Source: Patagioenas fasciata
Taxonomy: Eukaryota > Chordata > Aves > Columbiformes > Columbidae
DNA length: 64,000 bases
NCBI RefSeq assembly: GCF_037038585.1
Contig: NC_092541.1
Span: 5,087,445-5,151,444, forward strand
Direction of reading: 5' to 3'
Under the pieces are notes generated by a model. That model had not been told where the DNA came from, did not search any database, and saw only the letters and a list, made by a program, of their open reading frames with translations. Below, in pieces: positions 10,022 through 21,957 of the stretch. Position numbers and translations under genes: made by a program. The stretch's first letter is position 1. Each line of letters opens with the position of its first letter.

Positions 10022-10490
10022 CATCCTGCAGAAGACAGATCCAGGCTCAACACTGGCAATGTGTGGTTGGAGGACTAGAGACAATGGGCTCATGCTCAGA
10101 CATGAGAGGTTTGTACCTGGTAGGAAGAAAATGGTTTCCTGCAAAAGGTGAGTCAAGCAGTGAAAGAGGTTTCCCGGGGACATTGTCCGGTCACCCTCCT
10201 TGGACATGGTCACTGTTTATTGCAGGGCAACAATAAACTGTGGCAGATGGTCTCTGTTAACCACCCTACCCTCTCTGCTAAGGAAAGTTAATAGGAGGGA
10301 AATGGAGAGAGATTTGCATGTTGGAAAAGTTAAAAAAGATTTACTAATGCTACTAATAAACAGAGAAAATAATACAAAATATGCAAAACCATTCTTGCAT
10401 TTCCTGGGGTAGTGCAGTGTTTCCCACCATGGAGCTGGTGTCACTCCAGTGGCTGTATGTGGGAGATTTGAGGGATTTTCGTGAAGTTAA

Positions 10491-10837
10491 TGTGTGGATG
10501 GGTTTCTCTTAGATGGAGATTTGTTACTGAACTAGCCAGGCCCAAAGGAATTTCAAGGCCCCCTCGAAAGTAGAAAACAGGAGCTGCTGTGGGAGTGAGG
10601 CAGTTCTACAATAACAGGGCCTCAAGAAGACGTAAATCAACAGACCTATGAGCAGTGAAACTGGGGTGTGTGGACAGCTCATGAACATAGACAATATACA
10701 ATCAGCTAATGCATGCTTGAAGCGTGGATGCGTGATCAGGAAATAACTGCATATATAAGGAGGATTGTTTGTGTAATAAATGGCTTTGCTTGAATTCATA
10801 TTGAATTGTGTGGAGTCCATGAGTTTTCTCCCTTTCA
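10491..10837 (+). mobile_element. Retroviral-type LTR remnant, unit B
   Basis: This is the duplicate of the LTR at 467-813, copied with the unit and not a separate insertion. The flanks are the same. Confidence 0.65.
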
Positions 10838-11990
10838 GCTGCAGGGCAGGCACCCAGAAGTCCTGGGCTGGACTCCTCAGTAAACCAGAACTGGATTCAG
10901 AGATGCAGGGTCTGGAACCAGGCCTAGGATCGCAGGCACAAGAGGCAGGGTCCTCTTCAGATGCCAGCCATGGTCGAAGAGAATGAGACCCTTGTGATCT
11001 CTCACTCTTGGGGACGTGCAAAATTTATCAGTAAACTTGACTGACATAGCAATAGTTCTAAACCTGGGACTCTTCTGCATATCATTGCTACTGTTATCAG
11101 CTCCAGAGTGAAGAGTGTCTGAAAAAACATGCAGCCAAATTCAGAAAAGTGCAGTTACTTAGAAGAACTTAGGTGAAGGGAAAATTTACTAAAAGAGAAA
11201 CTGGTCTTGTTTTTAAAAAGACCAGGACAGACACTCATGGCTTGAGACCAATGAGCTCTGAAGGTCATTTGCAACTTGATTATGCTCTGATCCTACGGTG
11301 CCAAGACAGCCTTTTTGTGCCTTCTTGGTCCACTGGATACAGGGCCAGCAATGAGGAGGAGGAGCTCAGGTTCTCAGGCAAGAAGACAGGCAGTGTGCGG
11401 GGGCTGTCCTGAATGCTCTAAGGTAAGAAAAGATGGCAGAAGGCATCTCTGCACCAACTAGAAGATCGTATGATCTGTGCACCCCAGGTCATGGGACAAG
11501 TTTTCCCAAAGATGGTGTGGCAGTATTTTCCCTTCCAGTTCTCCAGCTTTTCTTTTCCTCCTGGTCCTTCCCTCACCCCAAAATTCTGCATCTCAAGGCT
11601 GGGGTTAGGACAGGTTCTCCTGGGCTTTCCTGGGACAGTATTGCCTCTGCCTTGTCAATAACACATGAATTCCTCCTTCTCCTGACCACTTGCTTCACAA
11701 TGTTAGGCTTCACAAGGGAAAAAAGTAAAGGTGTATTCAGCAAAGTGATGGTAGTGACTGAACTACCTTGTGTTGCTCTACCCGAGTATACCCCAGATAG
11801 GCAGAGATGTTTAGAAACCACCCAAGTCAAGACTAAGTATAGTCAATACCAAAGTAGTTGACAATCACTGCACAACCTTCCCAAACAACCCTATCCCAGA
11901 ACCAGGCCTGAGCAACATCTCTCTCCCAGGGCATCTTGGGAGAGCATCAGTAGGGGAAAGGATGAGACAAAGGCACAGACTGGGATGCAG
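10838..11990. other. 3' flank of bK3, no gene seen
   Basis: It matches 814-1,500 and 2,371-2,804 of unit A without the extra displaced segment. The 210-bp segment is present once (from about 11,311), and its palindrome has one base change (AGATCGTATGATCT). Confidence 0.55.
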
Positions 11991-12413
11991 AAGAACTTTA
12001 ATGAGACAAAAAGAAAACAAAACTAGGTGGCTCTGAGGGGCAGCTCCAGTCCCCAGAACACCGGGGGCAGACAGGAGTGTGTGAGCCATGGCTGTGGTGC
12101 AGATCCAGCCAGGTGTCCATCTGCCTGTCCCACAGAGGGAACAGGGCCAGCAGGTCCTCCCTAGTCTGGCTTTGTGGGGCTCACAGCCCAGGGGAGCACA
12201 AGAGAACAGAGACACAGGAGGGAGAGAAGACACGGGGAGAAGGGAAAGGCGGAATGGGCCGTGCTTTCTGAGAGCCCAGGCTGGCCCTGTCTTTTTGCAA
12301 AGGGTGCTGGGGTAGCTCAGCCCATCTGAAAGGAACAACCTGATGATTTGTCTCCACTCCAGCACTATTTGGTGGGTCCCTGGTTTCCTTCCCCAGGGCC
12401 ATCACCAGCAGCT

Positions 12414-12722
12414 TTAGCAGGGGAAACACCTCCTCGTGCCGCAGATGCCGCTGCCCAAGCCAGAGAGACCAAAGCCCCCGGAGTTGATGGGCACTCCCTG
12501 AGAGCTGAGGATGCTGCCAACAGCAGCGGAGGTGGAGGATCCCACGGCGGTGTTCTGCGGGAAGGAGGTGAGGATGGGGCCGGGCAGGGTCACCACCACA
12601 GCGGGGGGCTCAATGACAACTCTGGAGTCCTGGCACTGCCTGACACAGGGCTCATTGCAGCTGTTGGCCAGCGGGGTCGGGCCAGAGGACTGGCAGGGCA
12701 GGCACAGGTTGTAGCAGGACAT
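12414..12722 (-). CDS. bK3, feather beta-keratin, 102 aa
   Basis: This is the duplicate of bK1 and shares S12-S13, R28, the RVVIEPPA core and RRCFPC. It differs at L6 (P6 in bK1) and T52 (S52). Nine cysteines are kept. The frame, the ATG 21 bases into exon 2 (which starts at 12743), the 354-bp intron (12744-13097) and ATTAAA (11997-12002) are all intact, so it is probably functional. T52 lies next to the PGPIL turn of the core, a position that is Ser in every other copy in the window. Confidence 0.96.
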   Translation of the reverse strand: MSCYNLCLPCQSSGPTPLANSCNEPCVRQCQDSRVVIEPPAVVVTLPGPILTSFPQNTAVGSSTSAAVGSILSSQGVPINSGGFGLSGLGSGICGTRRCFPC

Positions 12723-13097
12723 GTCTTGTGGCTGGAGTTGCACCTGAAAGACAGGACAGGGGGAGGCACAGCATGAGGGATTGCATAGTATCAGCCTTTC
12801 TCCCAACCATGGAGAGCCAAGGAACAACTGGAAATGAGAGTTGGAGGCTGTGTAGGTGACCCGCAGGCTTCTCCCTCAGAAGAGCCCTGGCAAGAGTGAC
12901 CAGGGAGATCCCTACCTAGCCTATAGCTCAGGAGACACTTCAGCCACACCCCAGAGTCTCTCCTTGTCACATGTTCTGCCCCTTTCCCCTCCCATGGTCA
13001 GCAGCCTCAAGACCCTACATGGTAGAACGGGGCAGTTACTCCCTGAGAAATCCTAGAGGAGGAGGAGGAAGAGGAGGAGAATGGTTGTCCAACTCAC

Positions 13098-13246
13098 CTC
13101 AGTCCCAAGGAGATGGAGGCGAGAGGAGTGGATGAGAGAATGAGGTGCAGGACCCACTTTTATACTGCTCCTGCACCGCCCCAGGCCCACAGTCACTGCA
13201 CGCGGGCAGCAATTTTCCAACAGACTCACTTCTAAAGCAAAATATC
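13098..13246 (-). promoter_or_regulatory. bK3 promoter and non-coding exon 1
   Basis: TATAAAAG is at 13157-13164 on the minus strand. Exon 1 ends at 13098 and the donor GTGAGT is at 13097-13092. The upstream block is almost base for base that of bK1, as expected from the recent unit duplication. Confidence 0.85.
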
Positions 13247-14162
13247 CTAATTAACGACATAGGTTGTGTTTTTGTTTCTGTCAATGCTCCCATTTAATTT
13301 CCGCATTTCTGCCATGCCCTCTAAACCATGGGTACTCATTTCAAGCACCATATGAGAAGCGCAAGGATTTCCTGTGCAAGAAAACATCAGAACCTGCCAA
13401 AAATATGCTCTATGTAGAGCCCCATGTTGGAGGTTTTTTCCTCACCAATGAGGGGCGGTTAGGGGCTCAGGACAATGCCTTATTCCTCCCACTCTCCTCA
13501 CACCACAGTGCACTTTGGCTGCACACTGGACCTGACCAGCTAGAGACACAATGGCTTGGGCACATTTCCAAACACTCTGACCACCCTTTGAGCCTCTTGA
13601 GCTGTGGGAGTGCCGGCAAGAATGTCACACTGAGACCAAAGGCCATTAGGGCTTCCAGGAGCTGTGTACTCGGGTCCAGCCCAGTGGTCAGAGCTGTTTT
13701 TTTTCCTGGGACTGGGATGGAGCTGCCCTGGCCTCAGGGGAGTTTATCGCTGTGTGGGATCCAGGACTGCAGACAGCACTCACTCCTGGCTTGGACTCAC
13801 GCCAGAAGCCTGACACACGGCCAATCGAACATTAGAGTGCGACTCACCATGGGTAGGGAGAGTCGATCCCAGGTAGCTTGCCTGTTGAAGGCACTCCCTT
13901 GGCCTGCTGGGATGCGTCCCAGCTGACTCCATGTCTGCAGGGCAGGGAAATGCTTCTCCTCTTTGAAGTCGTCCCAGAGCTGCTTTTCTACCCAGGTCCC
14001 TTCTGATCCCGTCCAGTCCCTGAGCATCCCCTAGTACATGGCACTGCAGGGTCCTGGCAGCCCTCACTCACTGGGTAGTTTGGGGAGGTTTCTTTGCCTC
14101 TCCAATAGTATTGGTAGGGGCTCCAGGAAAAGGAGGGCTTTGGAGCAGTGGAGGGGAGGGCT

Positions 14163-14843
14163 GCTGATACCCTAATGCCAGGAGATGTTTTTCCTGGTGA
14201 TACAGGGAACTGACAATTAACTAATTAACACTTAAAGAACTGACACTTGAGAACTAACCCTACCCCACTTCACTAAAGACACTTAGAGAGCTAACCCTTT
14301 AACCCATATCACTATTGCCTAGCCTTGCTTAACTCTGTGTAACTTATTGTACGAAAACCAGGACTTCACTGATACCTTCCAAAAATGATTATCCTTGGGT
14401 GCATTCTTGAGACATCCTTGGGTGAACTAGGTAACAGAATCCTGGGCACAGGACAGGAGCTACACCAGTTTTAAGCAACTCAGCAGTCTGAGTCCTAACC
14501 AACTCATCACAGTGGACCAAAGGTGACCGTGTACAGAGAAAGAGGACCCGGGTTCATGATCATTACACAGTTGCAACCAGGAGGAGCCAGAGGGGGAGAC
14601 TATGGAAATGGTCTCCCGGAACTCATTGTAATAAGAACCGCCTTCTCGGGGACAGGTTATGAATATGTACAGGCGTTCCTAAAACTTTCATGCATATGTA
14701 ACACTGTATTGCATTTAACCGAGTTCACAGCTACTGTAATTTTACACACATATTAGCAGAAATGATTCCCCGTTTGTCCGGCGTCGTAAATAAATGCGTA
14801 CCTTCCTTATAACCTCAATGCTTGTGCGTTCATTCTGCGCCTC
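14163..14843 (+). mobile_element. Probable LTR-type insertion between bK3 and bK4
   Basis: This is the unit B duplicate of the element at 4,966-5,648, with scattered base changes. Confidence 0.5.
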
Positions 14844-15308
14844 ACTGGGACCCAGGGATGAGTCCCAGGTGGAGTGGAGATTTCTGCAATGCTTTTGTTC
14901 CTTCTTGTTATTGACTATTCAGGAGAACTCCTCAGCACCGCCCAGTCTGTTTGGCCAGGACGATGAAGTTTGTGTGTTTGTTCTCTTACACCCTTCAAGT
15001 CTTTCCCTAATGCTGATCCCTGGCCCTTTGGGCAAAAGTATCCAAAGGAGTTCTGTTTTCAGAGAACCCCCACATATTTCTTGAACAATCCACTTATTTA
15101 GCATGAAGGTCGAACAGAGGGAGGAGATGAGCCTCCCACTCTTCTCTTGGATGTGAATGGACTGAAGCATAAAACTCCTAACTTGAGACACCTTTGTGCA
15201 GTGTGCTGCGTGGCATTAATGAAGTTTCATCGCACTCACCACCAAGACAGCTACAGAGACTGTCAGACTGACAAGTGGAGAAATTTTACCTTCCTTTTGA
15301 TATTCAAA

Positions 15309-15427
15309 TCTTTCTCTTTCTCTTTCTCTTTCTCTTTCTCTTTCTCTTTCTCTTTCTCTTTCTCTTTCCCTTTCCCTTTCCCTTTCCCTTTCCCTTTCTC
15401 TCTCTCTCTCTCTCTCTCTTTCCTTCT
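15309..15427 (+). repeat. TTTCTC / TTTCCC / TC microsatellite
   Basis: The unit B counterpart has about ten TTTCTC units, then TTTCCC units, then a pure TC run. The change of unit shows rapid turnover since the duplication. It lies about 315 bp upstream of the bK4 TATA box. Confidence 0.97.
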
Positions 15428-15660
15428 ATCTTTATTCTGGACACTTACAGGTGACTTTGTTTTGACTTTTGCTGTTGAAGTCTTGTGAAGTTTTATGATG
15501 TAGATTAGAAAGAAACTTCTGCCACGCCACTATTTGCTGTAATTCCACTCAGGCATCACAAGCCAGCACATGAAAGAAGCCTGCATGGCAGAGCAGGCAT
15601 GTCAGAAAGGAGGAAATGAAACGACAGCATTGATGGCCCCAAAATAGAAACTTTACATAT

Positions 15661-15809
15661 GATACTCTGCTTTGGAAGTGAGTCTGCTGGGAAATTACTG
15701 CCCGCGTGCAGTGACTGTGATCCTGGGGCGGTGCAGGAGCAGTATAAAAGCGGGTCCTTCTCCTGACTCTCTCATACACTCCTCTTGCCTCCATCTCCTT
15801 GGGATCAAG
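15661..15809 (+). promoter_or_regulatory. bK4 promoter and non-coding exon 1
   Basis: TATAAAAG is at 15743-15750. Exon 1 ends at 15809 before GTGAGT. It is intact and nearly identical to bK2, so the broken gene may still be transcribed, either into the LTR or through it. Confidence 0.8.
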
Positions 15810-16195
15810 GTGAGTATGAAGCCCTATCTCCGCCTCCTTCTCCTCCTCCTCCTTTAAGATTTCTCATTGCATTCCTGCCCTTTAGTCCCATGCAGGGTCT
15901 TGAGGATATTTGTACCGTGCGAGGGAATCGGTCAGAAAGTGTGACATGGTGGTATATTGTTTGAGGTGTCTCCTTGAGCTGTGGGCAAGGTGGGATCCCC
16001 TTGGGCTTCATCGCTACTGGCAGGGCTTACCTGAGAGGAAGGAGAAGTGCGTGTGCCCCCTACACACTGTCCAGCTCTTGCCCTGCAGGCTGTACCTTGT
16101 CTTGCTCATGCTGGGGTGACAAGCTGCTCCTCACCTGTCTTTGCTGCTCTTCTTCCCCCTGCCCACTCTCCCAGGCGCAGCTCCAGCCACAAGAC

Positions 16196-16845
16196 ATGTC
16201 CTGCTACAACCAGTGCCTGCCCTGCCAGCCCAGCGGCCCAATCCTGTGAAGGGGTTTCGTTAGAAGGACATATGTTGTTGAATTAGTCAGGCCCAAAGGA
16301 ATCTCAAGGCCACTTCGAGAAGCTGAGAACAGAATCTGCTGTGAGAAAGAGGGGCTTTTCTTCATTAACAGGGCCTCAGCATGGTGTGAGTCGTTGGACC
16401 TATCATCGGTGGGGCTCCAGCGTGTGGACTGCCCATGATACTCCTTTAGCGAATCCATGCTTGGAGCGTGGTTCATGATTAGAGAATAGTTGCATATATA
16501 AGGAGACATGCTTCTGTAATAAATGGCTTTTGCGTGATTCACATTGAATCGGAGTGCTGAGTCCTTTATCGTTCCAACACAACCCCGCTGGCCAACAGCT
16601 GCAATGAGCCCTGTGTCAGGCAGTGCCAGGACTCTAATGTTTACATCCAGCCCTCCCCCGTGGTGGTGACCCTGCCCGGCCCCATCCTCAGCTCCTTCCC
16701 GCTGAACACCGCCGTGGGATCCTCCACCTCCGCCGCTGTTGGCAGCATCTTCAGCTCTCAGGGAGTGCCCATCAACTCCGGGGGCTTTGGTTTCTCTGGC
16801 TTGGGCAGTGGCATCTGTGGCACGAGAAGGTGCTTCCCCTGCTAA
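16196..16845 (+). pseudogene. bK4, feather beta-keratin split by a solo LTR
   Basis: The coding sequence starts at 16196 and reads normally for 15 codons ([15 protein letters not shown]). It then runs into a 335-bp LTR (16245-16579) and stops two codons later at a TGA at 16247-16249. Codons 16 onward resume directly after the LTR at 16580 and stay in frame to TAA at 16843-16845, with RRCFPC at the end. The sense of the array strand is kept, and promoter, donor (15810), acceptor (exon 2 at 16175) and ATTAAA (17246-17251) are intact, so the insertion is the only clear disabling change. Further changes from bK2 are Q6, S13, N34, L56 and F72. L56 and F72 are unique in the window, which fits relaxed constraint. 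Confidence 0.95.
16245..16579 (+). mobile_element. Solo endogenous-retrovirus LTR inside bK4
   Basis: The element starts TGTGAAGG and ends TTCCAACA (TG...CA ends, 335 bp). It is flanked by CAATCC (16239-16244) and CAACCC (16580-16585), a 6-bp target duplication with one later change. Removing the element and one flank copy restores the spacing seen in intact genes. A TATA-like ATATATAAGG lies near 16493-16502 and AATAAA at 16518-16523, the order expected for U3-R-U5. It is in the same orientation as the gene. The size and 6-bp duplication suit an alpharetrovirus-like family, but I cannot name it. Related older copies lie at 467-813 and 10,491-10,837. No internal viral genes are present. Confidence 0.9.
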
Positions 16846-17396
16846 AGCTGCTGGTGATGGCCCTGGGGAAGGAAACCAGGGCTACACAAGCTGGTACCGG
16901 ACTGGGGAGGGAGATTTGGGTTGTTGGTTTCAGAGGGGCTGAGCAACCCCGGCATCTCTTGCAAAAACACGGGGCCAGTCTGGGCTTTCAGAAAGCACAA
17001 CCACCTTTCTCCTCTTCCAGTGTCTCCCATTCCTTTTGTGTCCTTGTTCTCTTGTGCTCCCCTGGGCTGTGAGTCCCACAAAGCCAACCTAGGGAGGACT
17101 GCTGTCCCTGCTCCCTCTGTGGGACAGGCAGATGGACACCTGGTTCAGTCTCTTCCACAGCCATGAGTTGCAGGCTCCTGTCTGCCGCTGGTGCTTGCTG
17201 CTCCAGGATCTCCACTCAGATCGATCTCTTTCCCTCTTTTGTCTCATTAAAGTTCTTCTGCACCTGAGCTCATGTCTCTGTGTCATCTTTTCCTCTGCAG
17301 ATGCTTTCCCAAGGTGCCCAGGAAGAAGAATGGTCTTCAAGAATTATGCTGGGAGGGATGTCTTTAGTGTGGTTGTGTGGTGGTTCTTGGCACAAC

Positions 17397-18056
17397 TGGG
17401 TTTATTCTGACTGGGATGGAATTCCCTTTCCCTACAGCAGTGTTCATAATGCTGTGCTTTGTAGTTGTAGCTGGAACGGTTCTGATGACAGCACATCTGT
17501 GTTTTGGCTTTTGCTGAGCAGTGCCTGCACAGCAGCAAGGTTGTGTCTCCAGCCACATTCCAAAAGTCCAGTAGGCTGGTGCTTAGACCAGAGCCTGGGA
17601 GGGGACATAGGCAGGACATCTGCAGGACAGCTGACTCAGAGTGACCAAAGGGACATTCGATACCATATGACATTGTGGCCAGCAAGAAATGTGAGACAAA
17701 TAAGGAAGAAGTGGAGGGGCCATTCAATATTTGTCCATTGATTTTCAAAGCAAACACTACACGTACTCTGGTCTTCCTTTGCAGGAATTGGCTGAAAATC
17801 CCCTCCTGATAGAAAACAGGGAATAAATCTTTTTTACTATGCTTTGTTTGTCTACATGGCCCCTGCATTTCTTCCTCACACTGCATGTATCTCAGCCTAC
17901 AACTCTGTAATGTCTGTAATTCTCCTTGTCTTCCTCAAGGAGGTAAAAGTGATAGAGCATCTTGGTGGACATCTGGTGATCAGACAAGGTCACCTCACTC
18001 CAGTCTTTTTGGTGCTTCCTGTGGGGTTTGAGACAGCAGCAGTTTTGATTTGAGCA
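17397..18056 (-). mobile_element. ERVL-type LTR in the 3' flank of bK4
   Basis: The unit B copy of the element at 7,892-8,549, at the same place relative to the gene end. Confidence 0.7.
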
Positions 18057-19387
18057 GGTGTTAGCTGTAGCAGTTACCAATTTACAGGCCTCTGTGCAGC
18101 GCAGGCAGTTTACTTGCTGAACTGCTTATCTCTTGATTTTGCTGATGTTTGGAACATGTTAATAGAACCAAATGCTCTGGGCTTTGTCCTGGCATTGGGG
18201 CCCTTACAGTGCTGGGGAGCTGTCTAGTGGAGATGCTGAGGGAATTCAGCTCCCTCTTCCCAGAGAAACCGACGTGGGGGTGTTTTCTTGTGTGTACCCC
18301 CGGGGTCCTTGCTCATCCTTAAGTGATGTGTTTACTGCTATTATTTAAAACTGTTTTGTCAATGTGAGGTTTATGGAGTCTGGTGTAGTGCTGGAGGTAT
18401 CTCCAAGTTCTACTGCATCCCAGCCCAATCCTCTGTGTCATCCTTTTCCCTGCAGACACTATCCCAGGATACCCATGTTGAGAAATGTTCCTCCTGGTGA
18501 TTCTGGGAAGGAGTTCCTAGGGATGGTTGGGTAATGGTTGTTAACACAAAGATGTTTAAGTGAACAACTGTGGCCAGTCTTTTCAAAGTATGTGTTCTTA
18601 AGAGACTGGCCACGTATCCATCTGGTCCTGCGAAGTGGTGGGTGATTGTGTCTGCATCACTTTTTTCATTTTTTTCCATTTTTTCCCTTACCTTCTAGGA
18701 GTGTCCTTATCTTGACCCAAAGGCATTTTTCTCTCTTTTCCTTTCAAATGTCTCCCCACACTATTTGGAAAGTGGATGAAGAGAACAGTTGGTAGGTGAT
18801 TAATGATGACTGGGTTCCACACACTACACAGAACAACAAGCAGTGCATGTCATCTTATCTTGTTCCTTCCGGTTCTTTGCCCAGAGCTTCCTGGGAACGT
18901 TTCTGGAGAGATGGAGCAGAGAGATGCACTGGCAGGAGAAAAGGCAGCAGGTGCAGGCTGAGTGTCTCCAAGGGCTGTCCAGTATGTCTCTAAAGCAGCG
19001 TGGTGAGCAGCAGCAAAGGCTGCAGAGAAGCTTGCAGATGGTGAAAGGGAGCTGCTCAACTGCTGTAGGACACAGCTGGGCAAGATGGCTCATGTTCTGG
19101 GGACTAAGGACACTCATCAGCATCCTCGTTGAGGAGATCTAGGGTAGTGACTATCCCAGTCTTCTGAGTACTCACCTGAAAGCACCTACAACAATGCTGC
19201 AATGCAAGAAAGATGTGTTGCAAGAAACACCTGGGCCAAGTGGACTGTGTTTAGCAGATGGTGTTCGAGGATGGTGAGGAGCTGGAGCACTTGTGTGGGG
19301 AGCAGTGTGTGGGGGCACGGGGCTTGCTGAGTGTGAAGACAATATATGGTGTGAGAACGAAGAGCATCTTTGGAGTAGCAATGGTGA
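18057..19387. other. Right part of unit B, no gene seen
   Basis: Corresponds to 8,550-10,021 in unit A but about 140 bp shorter, mainly near 19,095. It includes the keratin 3'-end relic at 18,403-18,490. Confidence 0.5.
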
Positions 19388-20711
19388 CATCCTGCAGAAG
19401 ACAGATCTAGGCTCAACACTGGCAGCGTGTGGTTGGAGGACTAGAGACAATGGGCTCATGTTCAGACATGACAGGTTTGTACCTGGTAGGAAGAAAATGG
19501 TTTTCTGCAAAAGGTGGGTCAAGTAGTGAAAGAGGTTTCCCGGGGACATTGTCCAGTCACCCTCCTTGATCACTGTCACTGTTTAATGCAGGGCGACAAC
19601 AGACTGTGGCAGATGGTCTCTTAACTCCCCTGCCTTCCCCACTAAGGAAAGTTAATAGGAGGAAAATGGAGAAAGATTTGCAAGTTGGAAAAGTTAAAAT
19701 GCTTTACTAATGCTACTAATAAATAGAGAAAATAACACAAAATATGCAAAGCCATATACTGCCATAGCAGTAACTCTAAACCTGGGCCCTTTCTGGATAT
19801 AATTCTTACCATTATCAGCTCCAGACCGAAGAGTCTGAAAAAACATGCAGCCAAAATCAGAAAAGTGCAGTTCCTTAGAAAAGCTTAGCTGAAGGGAAAA
19901 TCCACTAAAAGAGAAACTGGTCTTGTTTTAAATAAAACTGGGACAGACACTCATAGCTAAACTCAATGAGCTCTGGAGGTTCTTTCCAGCTTGATCCTAT
20001 GGTGCCAGGACAGTATTTTTGTGCCTTCTTGGCCCACTGGATACAGAGCCAGCAATGACGAGGAGGAGCTCAGGTTCTCAGGCAAGAAGACAGGCAGTGT
20101 GCGGGAGCTGTCCTGAATGCTCTGAGTAAGGCAAGACAAGATGGCAGAAGGCATCTCTGCACCAACTAGAAGATCGTACGATCTGTGCACCCCAGGTCTT
20201 GGGACAAGTTTTCCCAAAGATGGTGTGGCAGTATTTTCCCTTCCAGTTCTCCAGCTTTTCTTTTTCTCCTGGTCCTTCCCTCACCCCAAAATTCTACATC
20301 TCAAGGCTGGGGTTAGGACAGGTTCTCCTGGGCTTTCCTGGGACAGTATTGCCTCTGCCTTGTCAATAACACATTAATTCCTGCTTCTCCTGACTACTTG
20401 CTTCACAATGTTGAACTTCTCAAGGAAAAAGAAAAGGCGTATTCAACAAAGTGATGGTAGTGACTGAACTAACTTGTGTTGTTCTACCCCAGTATACCCC
20501 ACATGGTCAGAGACGTTTAGAAACCAGAGGCTGCAACTTATTCATACCTAAGTGTAGTTGATACCAAAGTAGTTTACAGTCAGTGCACAACCTTCCCCAA
20601 CAACCCAATCCCAGAACCAGCTGTGAGCAACATCTCTCTCCGTGGGAATCTTGGGAGAGCATATGCAGGGGAAAGGATGAGACAAAGGCACAGACTGGGA
20701 TGCGGAAGAGC
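19388..20711. other. 3' flank of bK5, no gene seen
   Basis: It follows unit A from its start but lacks the stretch from 367 to 1,015 that holds the LTR remnant. The 210-bp segment is single (from about 20,012) with the perfect palindrome. Confidence 0.55.
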
Positions 20712-21123
20712 TTTAATGAATCCAATAGAAAATAAGGTAGCTCTGAGTGGAATCCCCAGTACAGGGACCACAATGGGTAGACAGGCATGTGTGAACCAAG
20801 TCTGTGGAAGAGATTCAACCAGGTGTCTATCTGTCTTCCCCACAGAGGGAGCAGGGCCAGTAAGTCCTCCCTAAGCTGGCTTTGTGAGGCTCACAGCCCA
20901 GGGTAGCACAAGAGAACAAGGACACGAGAGGAACAGGAGACACTGAAAGAGGGGAAAGGCAGCATGAGCAGTGCTTTCTGAGAGCCCAGGCTGGCCCCAT
21001 CCTTTTGCAAGGGGTGCTGGAGTTGCTCAGCCCCTCTGAAACCAAAAACCTGATGCTCCATCTCCCGTCCTGTACCATATTGTCTGTCCTTGGAGGCCAT
21101 CCCCAGGGCCATCACCAGCAGCT

Positions 21124-21432
21124 TTAGCAGGGGAAACGCCTCCTCGTGCCACAAATGCCACTGCCAAAGCCAGAGAGACCAAAGCCCCCGGAGTTGATGG
21201 GCACTCCCTGAGAGCTGAGGATGCTGCCAACAGCAGCGGAGGTGGAGGATCCCACGGCGGTGTTCTGCGGGAAGGAGCTGAGGATGGGGCCGGGCAGGGT
21301 TACCACCACGGGGGAGGGCTGGATGAAGACTCTGGAGTCCTGGCACTGCTGGACACAGGGCTCATTGCAGCTGTTGGCCAGCGGGGTTGGGCCACAGGGC
21401 TGGCAGGGCAGGCACGGGTTGTAGCAGGACAT
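21124..21432 (-). CDS. bK5, feather beta-keratin, 102 aa
   Basis: The frame is intact with P12-C13, Q28, the core variant RVFIQPSP, F89 (SGFGSG where others have SGLGSG) and the ending RRRFPC, giving nine cysteines. Exon 2 starts at 21453, the intron is 21454-21808 (355 bp) and ATTAAA is at 20712-20717. The 3' flank is that of bK1 and bK3, but unlike them bK5 is followed upstream by another minus-strand gene (bK6). Unit three therefore joins a bK1-type left half to a different right half. bK10 is its partner about 26.9 kb away. Confidence 0.96.
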   Translation of the reverse strand: MSCYNPCLPCQPCGPTPLANSCNEPCVQQCQDSRVFIQPSPVVVTLPGPILSSFPQNTAVGSSTSAAVGSILSSQGVPINSGGFGLSGFGSGICGTRRRFPC

Positions 21433-21808
21433 GTCTTGTGGCTGGAGTTGCACCTGAAAGACAGGACAGGGGGAGGCACAGCATGAGGGATTGCATAGTA
21501 TCAGCCTTTCTCCCAACCATGAGAGAGCCATGGAACAAACTGGAGATGAGAGTTGGAGGCTGTGTAGGTGACCCACAGGCTTTTTCCTCAGAAGACCCCT
21601 GCCAAGAGTGACCAGGGAGATCCCCACCTAGCCCACAGCTCAGGAGACACTTCAGCCAAACCCCAGAGTCTCTCCTTGTCACACGTTCTGCCCCCTTCCC
21701 GCTCCCATGGCAAGTAGCATGGACCCTGCATGGGACATAGAGGCAGTTACTCCCTGAGAAATCCTAGAGGAGGAGGAGGCAGAGGAAGAGAATGGTTGTC
21801 CAACTCAC

Positions 21809-21957
21809 CTCAGTCCCAAGGAGATGGAGGTGAGAGGAGTGGATGAGAGAGTGAGGAGAAGGACCCACTTTTATACTGCTCCTGCACCGCCCCAGGCCCA
21901 CAATCACTGCACGCAGGCAGTAATTTTCCAATCGACTCACTTCCAAAGCAAAATATC
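21809..21957 (-). promoter_or_regulatory. bK5 promoter and non-coding exon 1
   Basis: TATAAAAG is at 21868-21875 (minus), exon 1 ends at 21809 and the donor GTGAGT is at 21808-21803. The shared GGAAAATTACTG is present. Confidence 0.85.

Larger units (their letters stand above)
10022..19387. repeat. Tandem unit B of a two-gene duplication
   Basis: This is the second copy, with bK3 and bK4. Long intergenic stretches differ from unit A by only scattered single bases, so the duplication is young compared with the CR1 and ERVL-type remnants it carries. A third start of the same unit follows at 19,388 but keeps only the left half (to about 23,050). Confidence 0.9.

Noticed and set aside
16245-16579. 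Possibility that the bK4 insert is a spliced intron
   Set aside because: It lacks GT...AG ends at its borders, has TG...CA ends with a 6-bp duplication, and all other copies are uninterrupted there.
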